64,000 nt of DNA from Roseovarius sp. THAF27. GTDB lineage: Bacteria > Pseudomonadota > Alphaproteobacteria > Rhodobacterales > Rhodobacteraceae. Location of the stretch: NCBI RefSeq assembly GCF_009363655.1, contig NZ_CP045393.1, positions 3,720,001 through 3,784,000 on the forward strand, in the 5' to 3' direction. The position numbers and the translations under genes are program-made. Below, one piece after another: positions 52,860-61,222 of the stretch; positions within the stretch are counted from its first letter, which is position 1; each line of letters begins with the position of its first letter. The notes below the pieces were generated by a model. It searched no databases. It was given only the letters and a program-made list of their open reading frames with translations, and was not told the origin of the DNA.

Positions 52860-53767
52860 GCTGTCTGCTGGTCGACCTTGGTGGCACGTCCTGCCGCGTC
52901 GGCCTGTCGGACGGCACCGGCCTGCGGCCCGAAACCGCGCGCAGCTTTGCCAATGCCGATTTCACCGGCCTGTCCGACCTGCTGACGACCTATCTCGACA
53001 CCCAACGGCCCGGCCCCGTCACCGCGCTCTGCGCCGGTGTCGCGGGTCCTGTGCGGAACGGCACCGCGCAACTGACCAACCACGCCTGGCACATCGAGGC
53101 CGACGCGCTGGCCCGCGCCACCGGCGCCGATCATGTGCGCCTGATGAACGACCTTCAGGCGCAGGCCTACGCGCTTGACGATCTGGACGCGGACAGTGTG
53201 ACTCCTCTGATCCCCGGCAGGCCCGACCCCAAAGGCCCGCGTCTGGTGCTGGGGCTGGGTACGGGCTGCAACATCGCGGTCACGCACCGGGTGGACGACG
53301 GGCTTTTCGTGCCGCCCTCCGAATCCGGCCACACCACCCTGCCCGACGCACCGGGCTTTCGCGCGCTCTACGACGCGTTGCGCGATGACGCGGCGCATCT
53401 GCCCATCGAGGCTGCCCTCTCCGGCCCGGGCCTCACCCGCCTGCACGCCTTTTATACGAACGAGACCCTCACACCGACCGAGATCATCGCCCGTAAGCCG
53501 CGCAAGACCCTTCAGGCCTTCGTCTCTCTACTGGGCCTTTCCGCGTCTAACCTGTGTCTCTCGCACATGGCGACCGGCGGCCTTTTCCTGATCGGGGGCA
53601 CCGCCCGGGCCATCGCGCCATACATCAAACCGCTGGGCTTTGCCGACACGTTCCACCCGCGCGGACCTTACACCGACATCCTCGCCGCGATCCCGGTGAC
53701 GCTGATCTCCGACGACAACGCGGCGCTTCGGGGCTGCGCCCGATACCTGTCACAATGCTTGAAATAA
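52856..53767 (+). CDS. glk: Glucokinase
   Basis: The 303-residue protein is a Glk-type sugar kinase: MSCLLVDLGGTSCRVGLSDG (phosphate-1), ALCAGVAGPVRNGTAQLTNH, HVRLMNDLQAQAYAL (the conserved Asn/Asp), VLGLGTGCNIAV (phosphate-2), and GGLFLIGGTARAIA (adenosine). It would phosphorylate glucose with ATP. The ATG at 52856 overlaps the aldolase stop by four bases, so the genes are cotranscribed. The pairing of a 2-oxoacid aldolase with glucokinase suggests sugar catabolism through a KDPG-like route, which is inference. Confidence 0.92.
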   Translation: MSCLLVDLGGTSCRVGLSDGTGLRPETARSFANADFTGLSDLLTTYLDTQRPGPVTALCAGVAGPVRNGTAQLTNHAWHIEADALARATGADHVRLMNDLQAQAYALDDLDADSVTPLIPGRPDPKGPRLVLGLGTGCNIAVTHRVDDGLFVPPSESGHTTLPDAPGFRALYDALRDDAAHLPIEAALSGPGLTRLHAFYTNETLTPTEIIARKPRKTLQAFVSLLGLSASNLCLSHMATGGLFLIGGTARAIAPYIKPLGFADTFHPRGPYTDILAAIPVTLISDDNAALRGCARYLSQCLK

Positions 53768-53775
53768 TATATACT

Positions 53776-53789
53776 AGAATGTATATTCT
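53776..53789 (+). promoter_or_regulatory. Candidate operator of the toxin-antitoxin pair
   Basis: AGAAT-GTAT-ATTCT is an inverted repeat inside an A+T-rich 47-bp gap (53768-53813) between glk and the antitoxin gene. It overlaps TATACT, a possible -10 element at 53769-53774. Antitoxins of the Phd type usually repress at such sites. Confidence 0.5.
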
Positions 53790-53813
53790 TCAGCATATTT
53801 TCGGAGTCACACC

Positions 53814-54062
53814 ATGAAACGCCTGCACACGAATCAGATCTGCACCATGACCGAACTGCGCGAACCGCAAAAGGTGCTCGACCGTGCGGGCGGCAAGCCG
53901 GTGGCGATCATGAAGAATTCCAGATGCGTGGGCTACCTCGTCCCCGAGGAAGCCTCGCTTCAGGGTGAGCCGCGCTATGCCACGATGGACGAGGTCATGG
54001 CAGCCGTAGAGGCCACCCGCGAACAGGCGCAGCCGGTGCTTGAGTACCTCAAGGACAAATGA
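53814..54062 (+). CDS. Phd/YefM-type antitoxin
   Basis: The 82-residue protein has the Phd/YefM layout: an N-terminal beta-alpha DNA-binding segment (ICTMTELREPQKVLDRAGGK, VAIMKNSRCVGYLVPEEASL) and a C-terminal disordered region (AAVEATREQAQPVLEYLKDK) that would wrap the toxin. It is preceded by TCGGAG and overlaps the toxin gene by four bases (ATGA). It neutralises the Doc-type toxin and represses the operon. Identification relies on the partner and on layout. Confidence 0.87.
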   Translation: MKRLHTNQICTMTELREPQKVLDRAGGKPVAIMKNSRCVGYLVPEEASLQGEPRYATMDEVMAAVEATREQAQPVLEYLKDK

Positions 54063-54436
54063 GCTTTCTGCTTCTCTCCGCCGATCAGGTGGAGGCGCTT
54101 CACGACACCGCCCTGAACCCGGGCGAATTGCCGGGACGCGCGCGGGACAAGTCGCTGGAAGGCGCGCTCTCGCGCGTCGACAACCGGCTGGTCTACGGCA
54201 TGATCGAGGATGTGTTCGACCTCGCCGCCGCCTATGCGGCCGCGGTCGCACAGGGCCATTGCTTCAACGACGGCAACAAGCGCACGGCCTATCGCACCAT
54301 GCTGGTGTGCCTGACACTGCACGGCGTGTCGATCACCCATGACACCGAAGAAATCGGCCAGATCATCATCGCCCTCGCCCAGGGCAAGCTGGCCGAGGAG
54401 GACCTGGCCGACTGGCTGCGCACAAAGGCGACGTAG
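54059..54436 (+). CDS. doc: Doc-type toxin (Fic/Doc family)
   Basis: The 125-residue protein is a death-on-curing type Fic fold kinase. Family Doc proteins phosphorylate elongation factor Tu and stop translation. The catalytic motif HCFNDGNKRTAYRTM fits HxFx(D/N)xNKR, with the invariant His, Asp, Asn, Lys and Arg present. VYGMIEDVFDLAAAYAAAVA and ITHDTEEIGQIIIALAQGKL are in the family positions. The TAG stop is inside the GTAGGG of a hairpin repeat. The toxin appears intact. Confidence 0.93.
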   Translation: MSFLLLSADQVEALHDTALNPGELPGRARDKSLEGALSRVDNRLVYGMIEDVFDLAAAYAAAVAQGHCFNDGNKRTAYRTMLVCLTLHGVSITHDTEEIGQIIIALAQGKLAEEDLADWLRTKAT

Positions 54437-54455
54437 GGTGCGTTTTCAACGCACC
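54434..54455. repeat. GTAGGGTGCG-type hairpin repeat at the doc stop codon
   Basis: GGTGCGTT-TTC-AACGCACC (54437-54455), preceded by TA that is part of the doc stop codon. The same element in inverted pair form follows deoD at 44012. Confidence 0.8.
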
Positions 54456-54524
54456 TGACCACTTCCCCCACCGCTTTCGCTCTGCCATACTGCGCCATAA
54501 CCCATAAAACAAAGAGCAGCGCAC

Positions 54525-56483
54525 ATGGCCGACGACCTTCTGACACCCACCGATTCCGGCACCTACGACGCCTCCTCGATCGAGGTGCTGGAGGGGCTGG
54601 AGCCCGTCCGCAAGCGCCCCGGCATGTATATCGGCGGCACCGACGAACGGGCGCTGCATCACCTGGTGGCCGAGATCCTCGACAACTCCATGGACGAGGC
54701 CGTGGCCGGCCATGCCAACCGGATCGAGGTCGAGCTGCACGAGGATCATTCCATCACCATCCGCGACAATGGCCGCGGGATGCCGGTGGATGAGCACCCC
54801 AAATTCCCCGGCAAATCCGCGCTCGAGGTCATCCTCTGCACGCTCCACGCGGGCGGCAAGTTCTCGGGCAAGGCGTACCAGACCTCGGGCGGCCTGCACG
54901 GGGTCGGCGCCTCGGTGGTGAATGCCCTCTCGGACATCCTGATCGTGCAGGTGGCCCGCGACAAGAAGCTCTACGAACAGCGCTTTTCCCGCGGCATCCC
55001 GCAGGGCAAGCTGGAAGAGGTCGGCGCCGCGCCCAACCGCCGTGGCACCACCGTCACCTTCCACGCCGACGAGCAGATCTTCGGCCATCACCGGTTCAAG
55101 CCCGCGCGGCTCTTCAGCTCGATCCGCTCCAAGGCCTATCTGTTCTCGGGCGTCGAGATCCGCTGGAAATCCGCCATTGCCGACGGCGACACCCCGCAAG
55201 AGGCCACGTTCCACTTTCCCGGCGGCCTCGCCGATTACCTGCGCGAGACGATGGGCACCGCCTCGACCTATGCCGAGAATCCCTTTGCCGGCACCGTCGA
55301 TTTCCAGGAACGCTTCGGCACGCCGGGCAAGGTGGAATGGGCGATCAACTGGACGCCCAGCCGCGACGGCTTTCTGCAAAGCTACTGTAACACCGTGCCG
55401 ACACCGGAGGGCGGCACGCATGTTGCCGGCTTCTGGGCCGCGATCGTCAAGGGCATCAAGGCCTATGGCGAGCTGGTCAACAACAAGAAGGCCGCCAACA
55501 TCACCCGCGACGACCTGATGACAGGCGGCTGCGCGCTGGTCTCGTGCTTTATCCGCGAGCCGGAATTCGTCGGCCAGACCAAGGACCGCCTCGCCACGAC
55601 CGAGGCGCAGCGTCTGGTGGAAAACGCCGTCCGCGACCATTTCGACAACTGGCTGGCGGCGGATACGAAATCGGCGGGGGCAATCCTCGACTTCCTCGTG
55701 CTCAGGGCCGAGGAGCGCCTGCGCAGGCGCGCCGAGAAGGAAACACAACGCAAATCCGCCACAAAAAAACTCCGCCTCCCCGGCAAGTTGGTGGATTGCT
55801 CGTCGTCAACCCGCGACGGCACCGAATTGTTCATTGTCGAGGGCGATTCCGCCGGTGGCTCGGCGAAGATGGGCCGGGATCGCAAGACGCAAGCCCTGTT
55901 GCCGCTGCGCGGCAAGATCCTGAACGTGCTGGGCGCGGCCAGCTCGAAACTGGGCTCGAACGCCGAGATCAACGACCTGACACAGGCGCTTGGCGTGGGG
56001 CTGGGCAGCCGGTTCAACATCGACGACTTGCGCTATGACAAGATCATCATCATGACCGACGCGGACGTGGACGGCGCCCATATCGCCTCGCTTTTGATGA
56101 CGTTCTTCTTCACGCAGATGCGCCCCATGATCGACGCGGGCCACCTCTACCTCGCCTGCCCGCCGCTCTATCGCCTGACCCAAGGGGCGAAACGCGTCTA
56201 CTGCATCGACGAGGCCGAGCGCGACCGCTGGCTGGAAAAGGGCCTGGGCGGCAAGGGCAAGATCGACGTGAGCCGCTTCAAGGGTCTGGGCGAGATGGAC
56301 GCCAAGGACCTGAAGGAAACCACGATGGACCCCGCCACACGGAAACTCATCCGCGTGACCATCGACGAGGACGAACCCGGCGAGACCGGCGACCTGGTGG
56401 AGCGCCTGATGGGCAAGAAGCCCGAACTGCGGTTCCAGTATATTCAGGAGAACGCGCGGTTCGTGGAGGAGTTGGATGTTTGA
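54525..56483 (+). CDS. parE: DNA topoisomerase IV subunit B
   Basis: ParE is the ATPase subunit that, with ParC, decatenates sister chromosomes. The 652-residue length is normal. Visible: IEVLEGLEPVRKRPGMYIGG, GHKL ATPase motifs RDNGRGMPVDEHPKFPGKSA and LHAGGKFSGKAYQTSGGLHG, GAAPNRRGTTVTFHADEQ, the TOPRIM segment EGDSAGGSAKMGRDRKTQAL, MTDADVDGAHIASLLMTFFF, and the terminal RFKGLGEMDAKDLKETTMDP. It begins after the toxin-antitoxin pair with 88 bp of its own upstream sequence. The stop is followed after 3 bp by an A+T-rich foreign-looking gene. Confidence 0.97.
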   Translation: MADDLLTPTDSGTYDASSIEVLEGLEPVRKRPGMYIGGTDERALHHLVAEILDNSMDEAVAGHANRIEVELHEDHSITIRDNGRGMPVDEHPKFPGKSALEVILCTLHAGGKFSGKAYQTSGGLHGVGASVVNALSDILIVQVARDKKLYEQRFSRGIPQGKLEEVGAAPNRRGTTVTFHADEQIFGHHRFKPARLFSSIRSKAYLFSGVEIRWKSAIADGDTPQEATFHFPGGLADYLRETMGTASTYAENPFAGTVDFQERFGTPGKVEWAINWTPSRDGFLQSYCNTVPTPEGGTHVAGFWAAIVKGIKAYGELVNNKKAANITRDDLMTGGCALVSCFIREPEFVGQTKDRLATTEAQRLVENAVRDHFDNWLAADTKSAGAILDFLVLRAEERLRRRAEKETQRKSATKKLRLPGKLVDCSSSTRDGTELFIVEGDSAGGSAKMGRDRKTQALLPLRGKILNVLGAASSKLGSNAEINDLTQALGVGLGSRFNIDDLRYDKIIIMTDADVDGAHIASLLMTFFFTQMRPMIDAGHLYLACPPLYRLTQGAKRVYCIDEAERDRWLEKGLGGKGKIDVSRFKGLGEMDAKDLKETTMDPATRKLIRVTIDEDEPGETGDLVERLMGKKPELRFQYIQENARFVEELDV

Positions 56484-56486
56484 GGA

Positions 56487-57209
56487 ATGGAATACTCTGT
56501 AAAAAGGTCTCTACTTCACGACAAACAAACCATTAAAGCTGATTGTCCAGAGTGCAAAAGGAGCCAAAACTGTTTGGTAGAAACTGGATTGCTGGAAATC
56601 ACGTATGAAGGGCCGGTAGACGCATCCGATAAACACTTAATTTTGCGATGCTTGGGATGTGACACGGTATTTTACGGCCACCTACATTCGTTTTCTGAAG
56701 AAGTTGATTTCGACTACGACGAGCACACAGGAGAGTGGCGGACATTTAATCCGGTTCATAGAAAATTCTTTCCGAAGACGAACAAACGACAGCGCGCGAA
56801 TTGGCACAATACTTCATTTGAAATAGCCTATCCGGACTTGAGCGACCTGTTGGACAGCTTGCTCGAGATCTTCAATGGAGGACATAACTCATTTGTTGCT
56901 ATGGGGGTGCGAACAGGCTTTGATCTAGTAGCTGAAGTCCTTAAAATAGAAGAAGACTTACCGTTCAGTGACAAGATCGAGGCCCTTCGTTCGAGAGGTT
57001 TCATATCTCCCAGAGAAAAATCCGTTTTGGACAACTTGGTTGATGCTGGTTCTGCGGCAATCCATAGGGATTGGAAGCCGACCGATGAGGAAGCAGACTT
57101 GTTAATCGAAACGCTTGAGCAATTCATAAATCGAGCGGTAGTTCTTCCTCAAGGATTAGACAACTTGGTTAAAAAAGTTCCCAAGAAAACCGTGTCAAAG
57201 GGAAAATGA
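56487..57209 (+). CDS. DUF4145-like protein, A+T-rich, probably acquired
   Basis: The 240-residue protein begins MEYSVKRSLLHDKQTIKADC. It has a zinc-ribbon-like pair, CPECKRSQNC (residues about 20-29) and CLGCDTVF (about 55-62), followed by a helical domain DLLDSLLEIFNGGHNSFVAM, VAEVLKIEEDLPFSDKIEAL and SAAIHRDWKPTDEEADLLIE, fitting DUF4145, a family often found near restriction or defence genes. Base composition is visibly much more A+T-rich than its neighbours and codons such as AAA, TTA and GAA dominate, a sign of transfer. It starts 3 bp after the parE stop, so it may depend on parE transcription. No partner gene is adjacent. Confidence 0.8.
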   Translation: MEYSVKRSLLHDKQTIKADCPECKRSQNCLVETGLLEITYEGPVDASDKHLILRCLGCDTVFYGHLHSFSEEVDFDYDEHTGEWRTFNPVHRKFFPKTNKRQRANWHNTSFEIAYPDLSDLLDSLLEIFNGGHNSFVAMGVRTGFDLVAEVLKIEEDLPFSDKIEALRSRGFISPREKSVLDNLVDAGSAAIHRDWKPTDEEADLLIETLEQFINRAVVLPQGLDNLVKKVPKKTVSKGK

Positions 57210-57232
57210 AAGCTTGCTTGGCCTTTATCCCT

Positions 57233-57450
57233 CGCGCGGAATCAAGGCGCAGCACGCTGCGCCGCCGCGCGATCGCCAGACCGCCCGTCACGCCGGAGGC
57301 GTGCCGACCATAAACGGCGCACCTTCGGTGCGACGGGCTGGCGATTGGCTGACACAAGCCCCCCGATCAGAGGTCATGCGGACACGGCCGCCATAAAGTG
57401 CCCCGAACACCCCTCGGATCGCCACCCCGCGGTCTGGCCCTCGCGCGGCC
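57233..57450 (+). repeat. Dispersed structured repeat, copy D (largest)
   Basis: 218 bp: CGCGCGGAATCAAGG, stem GGCGCAG-CACG-CTGCGCC, internal arm GCGCGATCGCCAGACCGC, then an insertion with hairpins CACGCC-GGA-GGCGTG and CGCACC-TT-CGGTGCG, CTGGCGATTGG, GATCAGAGGTC, CCATAAAGTGCC, ending GCGGTCTGGCCCTCGCGC. It directly follows the A+T-rich DUF4145 gene. The region 57451-57619 has a further hairpin and no gene. Confidence 0.87.
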
Positions 57451-57468
57451 TCTTCACCTCGCACCGCC

Positions 57469-57489
57469 GTCCCGGACTTGATCCGGGAC
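57469..57489. repeat. GTCCCGGA hairpin repeat
   Basis: GTCCCGGA-CTTGA-TCCGGGAC, member of the ATCCCGGA-type family, just after repeat copy D. Confidence 0.7.
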
Positions 57490-57619
57490 CTCCCGCGTTC
57501 GCGTCCTGACCCTCGCGTTCCCGCATCACCCGCCCCGGGCCTGACCCGTGGCCTCCTCCCCCAAGCCACACGCGAAATCAGCCGGTTCCTTTTCCCGCGA
57601 ATCCCGCTAACGTCGCCCC

Positions 57620-58303
57620 ATGCGCTGGCTTTTCCTTCTGTCCCTTGCCGTCCTGATGTCCTGTGGCCGCCCCCTGACGGACACCGAAAAGGCGTTCACC
57701 ACCCAGATCCACGGGCCTTCGATCAACACGAGCCGCATCCGGCTGGTCGACGGCGCGCTCATTGGCAAGACCACCTATACCCGCAAGAAACGCCCCCGCG
57801 TCGCCTGCCGCGAGCGGATCTTTCCGCCGCAGGCCGAGGAAACGCAGGAAGTCACCGTCAGCCCCGCCGCCTTTGTCTTTCTCAACAAGGTGTTCTTTTC
57901 CAAGGACTGGTACCTGAAGGATTACCTGCCCGACTATGACGAGCGGCTCTACCTGGTCGAGGCGATGCTGTTCGCGCACGAGATGACCCATGTCTGGCAA
58001 TGGCAGAACCGCCGGCAGACGGGCTATAGCCCGCTCAAGGCCGCGCGCGAGCATCAGGTCAGCGACGATCCGTACCTCTTCGAGGTCGGCACCGACACGC
58101 GGTTCCTGGATTATGGCTATGAACAGCAGGCCTCGATCGTCGAGGAATATGTGTGTTGCGCCACGCTTGACCCCAAGGCCCCCCGCACGGCCCGGCTGAA
58201 AGAGCTGCTCGAAGGCGCGTTCCCGCTGGGCAAGCTGACCATCCCCGACAAGGTCGTCCTGCCTTGGGACGGGGTCGACCTGAACGGGATCTGCCGCGTC
58301 TAG
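57620..58303 (+). CDS. Lipoprotein with HExxH metal-binding motif
   Basis: The 227-residue product has a lipoprotein signal (MRWLFLLSLAVLMSC, Cys15 predicted lipidated). The mature part contains AMLFAHEMTHVWQWQNRRQT, an HExxH zinc-peptidase motif (His-Glu-Met-Thr-His) in a helix, and a downstream Glu in QQASIVEEYVCC that could be the third ligand. Function is unknown; a periplasmic metallopeptidase is possible, but the family is not recognised. The start follows a weak ribosome-binding site. It is convergent with the cytochrome gene: the stops share the bases CTAG (58300-58303). Confidence 0.7.
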   Translation: MRWLFLLSLAVLMSCGRPLTDTEKAFTTQIHGPSINTSRIRLVDGALIGKTTYTRKKRPRVACRERIFPPQAEETQEVTVSPAAFVFLNKVFFSKDWYLKDYLPDYDERLYLVEAMLFAHEMTHVWQWQNRRQTGYSPLKAAREHQVSDDPYLFEVGTDTRFLDYGYEQQASIVEEYVCCATLDPKAPRTARLKELLEGAFPLGKLTIPDKVVLPWDGVDLNGICRV

Positions 58304-58698
58304 TCCTGAATGCTTTCGATATAGATCAAGAGCGCCGCCAGCGGGCGCGGCGTCGGCGTCATCACCCCGTCGCCCACGTCGACCGGCACCGTGTCGCCCT
58401 GCAACAACAGGCCGAATTCCGGCATCTCGTGCCCCGGCAGGCCGGTGCGATTGTAGCCGTCGATCACCGACAGGACCCGTGTGCGGGAAAACACGCCATC
58501 CTCCTTTAGCGCCGTCAGGTCGGCAGGGGATGGGTTGTAAGAGCCTGCCCACGGACCGTTGCCCATGCCGCTGCTACCGTGGCAGACGGCGCAGTTCTCC
58601 TCGAAGATTGCGCGGCCCTCTTCGGGCTCGGGCATCGACTCCTGCGCGGTCGCCGCCCCGGCCAACAGGCACGCGGCGAGGGTAAGTGATCTGATCAT
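58300..58698 (-). CDS. Small c-type cytochrome
   Basis: The 132-residue product has a signal peptide (MIRSLTLAACLLAGAATAQE) and one heme-binding CAVCH (CxxCH) with GSSGMGNGPWAG following. The distal ligand could be a Met in HEMPEFG, in a position typical of class I cytochromes c. It would carry electrons in the periplasm, but the partner oxidoreductase is not in the window. The start at 58698 follows CAGGGAGCAGG. Confidence 0.9.
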   Translation of the reverse strand: MIRSLTLAACLLAGAATAQESMPEPEEGRAIFEENCAVCHGSSGMGNGPWAGSYNPSPADLTALKEDGVFSRTRVLSVIDGYNRTGLPGHEMPEFGLLLQGDTVPVDVGDGVMTPTPRPLAALLIYIESIQD

Positions 58699-58759
58699 GG
58701 TCCTGCTCCCTGTCTTTTGTCCAGTCTAGCCTGCCGCGAACGGCAAGCCTTGACGTGGA

Positions 58760-60334
58760 TCAAGCCAGCTCGCCCGCCAGCGCACGGTCGATCAGCGCCA
58801 CGGTTTCGTCAACACCATAAAGCGCGATGAACCCGCCAAAGCGCGGCCCCTGGCTGGCGCCAAGCAGCGTCTCGTAGAGCGCCTTGAACCAGTCGCGCAG
58901 CGGATCGAACCGGTCGCGCCCGACGGCATAGACCACCGATTGCAGCGCCTCGTCCTCGACCGGGCCGTCATAGGCGGCCAACTGGTCGCGCAGGTCGGTC
59001 AGCGCCTCGCGTTCCAGCTCCGTGGGGGCGCGATAGGTCTTCGTCGGCGCGACGAAATCCTCGTAGTATTTCACCGCGAACCCGGCGGCGGCATCCAGAT
59101 CGGGATGCGTCTCGGGGCTGGCATCGGGCGCATAGCGATTGATGAAGCCCCAGAGCGTTTCCTTGTCCTGCGCGGACGCCACCGAGGCGAGGTTCAGCAG
59201 CATGGCGAAGGACACCACCATGCGGCTTTCGGGCACGTCGCCATTGTGGATGTGATGCACCGGGTTGTTCAGCTTGCCCGCCGCATCCTGCCCCGGATAG
59301 GCGCGCAATTGCTGGTGATACTCGTCCACCGCGCGCGGGATCACGTCAAAGAACAGCCGCTTGGCCGTCTTCGGCTTCTGGTACATGAAATAGGACAGGC
59401 TCTCGGTGCTGGCATAGGTCAGCCACTCGTCGATGCTGATCCCGTTGCCCGACGATTTGGAGATCTTCTGCCCCTTGTCATCAAGGAACAGTTCATAGGT
59501 GAAATGCTCGGGCGCGGGCGTGCCCAGGATCTCGCAGATCTTGTCGTAGATCGGCGTGTTGGTGGAATGGTCCTTGCCGTACATCTCGAAATCGACGCCC
59601 AATGCGGCCCAGCGCGCGCCGAAATCGGGTTTCCATTGCAGCTTCACGTTGCCCCCCGTAACCGGCAGGGTCCATTCGCGGCCATCCTCGTCGTCGAACG
59701 TGATCTCGCCCTTGGCGGCATCGACATTCTTCATCGGCACGTAAAGGACACGCCCCGTCTCGGGGTGTAAAGGCAGGAAGATCGAATAGGTCTGCTGCCG
59801 CTCCTCGCGCAAGCTTTTCAGCATCACCTTCATGATGTCGTCGTACCGCTCTGCCGCGCGCAGCAGCGTCTCGTCGAACTGCCCGGACTTGTAGAAATCG
59901 GTGGCCGAATAGAATTCGTACTCGAACCCGAAGGTATCCAGGAACCGGCGCAGCATGGCGTTGTTGTGATGGCCAAAGCTCTCGAACTCGCCAAAGGGGT
60001 CCGGCACGCTGGTCAGCGGTTTCTGCAGATGCTCTTGCAACATGTCCTGGTTCGGCACGTTGCCCGGCACCTTGCGCATCCCGTCCAGGTCGTCGGAGAA
60101 ACAAAAGAGCCGCGTCGGGATATCGCTGATCTGCTGAAACGCGTGGCGGATCATCGTTGTGCGCAGAACCTCGCCGAAGGTCCCGATATGCGGCAGGCCC
60201 GAGGGGCCATAGCCGGTCTCGAACAGGACATATCCCTTCTCGGGCGGCGCCTTTTCATAGCGTTTGAGCAGCCGGCGCGCCTCTTCGAAGGGCCAGGCTT
60301 TCGCACTCATCGCGGCGTCGCGCAGTTCGGACAT
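58760..60334 (-). CDS. lysK: Lysyl-tRNA synthetase, class I
   Basis: Class I LysRS charges tRNA-Lys with lysine and is structurally unrelated to the common class II LysRS; it occurs in archaea and some bacteria, including many alphaproteobacteria. The 524-residue product shows the Rossmann-type HIGH motif in [20 protein letters not shown] and KMSKS in [17 protein letters not shown], with [20 protein letters not shown] and the zinc-free core. The ATG at 60334 ([20 protein letters not shown]) follows TTGGAGA. The 113-bp upstream gap shows no T-box-like structure. Confidence 0.96.
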   Translation of the reverse strand: MSELRDAAMSAKAWPFEEARRLLKRYEKAPPEKGYVLFETGYGPSGLPHIGTFGEVLRTTMIRHAFQQISDIPTRLFCFSDDLDGMRKVPGNVPNQDMLQEHLQKPLTSVPDPFGEFESFGHHNNAMLRRFLDTFGFEYEFYSATDFYKSGQFDETLLRAAERYDDIMKVMLKSLREERQQTYSIFLPLHPETGRVLYVPMKNVDAAKGEITFDDEDGREWTLPVTGGNVKLQWKPDFGARWAALGVDFEMYGKDHSTNTPIYDKICEILGTPAPEHFTYELFLDDKGQKISKSSGNGISIDEWLTYASTESLSYFMYQKPKTAKRLFFDVIPRAVDEYHQQLRAYPGQDAAGKLNNPVHHIHNGDVPESRMVVSFAMLLNLASVASAQDKETLWGFINRYAPDASPETHPDLDAAAGFAVKYYEDFVAPTKTYRAPTELEREALTDLRDQLAAYDGPVEDEALQSVVYAVGRDRFDPLRDWFKALYETLLGASQGPRFGGFIALYGVDETVALIDRALAGELA

Positions 60335-60447
60335 ATCGGTCTCCAACGGTTGAGGCCCGCGCGAATGGCGGGCCGCCTCGGTTCCTATTGCTCCGCCCTC
60401 GGACAGTCAATATTCTGCGCCGCGACAAGCCCCTTTAAGGACAGCGC

Positions 60448-60876
60448 ATGACCGACGACCAGGATTCCCACCCGCTCACCCCCCAGGATTGCCTCGTGGC
60501 CGTGATGATCGCCGTTTCCGCCTCGGACGAGAACATCCGCACCGCCGAACTGGTCAAGATCGAAAGCGCCATCGACAACCTGCCGATCTTTGCCACCTAT
60601 GACGTGGACCGGATGAAGACCGTGTCGCAGATGGTGTTCGACCTTTTCGCCGAAGAGGACGGGCTGGACGCGCTTTTCGGCCTTGTCACCGACAACCTGC
60701 CCGAGCGTTTGTACGAGACCGCCTATGCGCTGGCCTGCGACGTGGCGGCCGCCGACGGCGCGCTGGACGAGACCGAACTGCGGTTCCTGGGCGAGATCCG
60801 CTACCAGCTGAACATCGACCGGCTGCACGCGGCAGCCATCGAACGCGGGGCGCGGGCGCGGCACGTGCACGAGTGA
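60448..60876 (+). CDS. TerB family protein
   Basis: The 142-residue protein is mostly helical: PQDCLVAVMIAVSASDENIR, TAELVKIESAIDNLPIFATY, LYETAYALACDVAAADGALD and ETELRFLGEIRYQLNIDRLH. The pair of acidic clusters ASDENIRTAEL and AADGALDETEL is the TerB signature, which binds metal ions. Stand-alone TerB proteins are common outside tellurite operons, and there are no other ter genes nearby, so a tellurite role should not be assumed. The gene is divergent from lysK. Confidence 0.87.
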   Translation: MTDDQDSHPLTPQDCLVAVMIAVSASDENIRTAELVKIESAIDNLPIFATYDVDRMKTVSQMVFDLFAEEDGLDALFGLVTDNLPERLYETAYALACDVAAADGALDETELRFLGEIRYQLNIDRLHAAAIERGARARHVHE

Positions 60877-60963
60877 CATCGGGAAGCCCCGGCGAAATTC
60901 CCCATTTTCATTCAGGCCGAAAACCGCTCTAAATAAGGCTCAGCCGATCGGGAGACCTGTCAA

Positions 60964-61200
60964 ATGCGCCCACTTTTCGTGAATATCCGCTGCCGCCCCG
61001 GCACCTCCTACAAGGTGGCCGAGGAGATCGCCCTGCGCGAAATCCATTCCGAGCTGTATTCCACCTCCGGGCCGTTCGACCTGCTGCTCAAGCTCTATGT
61101 TCCCGAAGGCGAAGACGTGGGCAAATTCATCAACGAGAACGTTGCGACGATTGACAACATCGAACGCACGGAAACGACGCTGACTTTCAAGGCGTTCTGA
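60964..61200 (+). CDS. Stand-alone RAM (Lrp/AsnC ligand-binding) domain protein
   Basis: The 78-residue protein is a RAM domain without DNA-binding part: MRPLFVNIRCRPGTSYKVAE, REIHSELYSTSGPFDLLLKL, YVPEGEDVGKFINENVATID, IERTETTLTFKAF. Such proteins sense amino acids and assemble with themselves or with partner Lrp regulators. The start follows GGGAGACC. The branched-chain-type binding protein gene lies 22 bp downstream, so the two are probably cotranscribed, an interesting match of an amino-acid sensor with an amino-acid binding protein. Confidence 0.9.
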   Translation: MRPLFVNIRCRPGTSYKVAEEIALREIHSELYSTSGPFDLLLKLYVPEGEDVGKFINENVATIDNIERTETTLTFKAF

Positions 61201-61222
61201 CATTCACAGGGAGAGGATGACA

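Noticed and set aside
60335..60447. T-box or riboswitch in front of the lysyl-tRNA synthetase gene
   Set aside because: The gap is short and lacks a T-box-like conserved core, and T-boxes are not expected in this group.
60448..60876. Tellurite resistance function for the TerB protein
   Set aside because: No other ter genes are present; stand-alone TerB domains are widespread and of unclear role.
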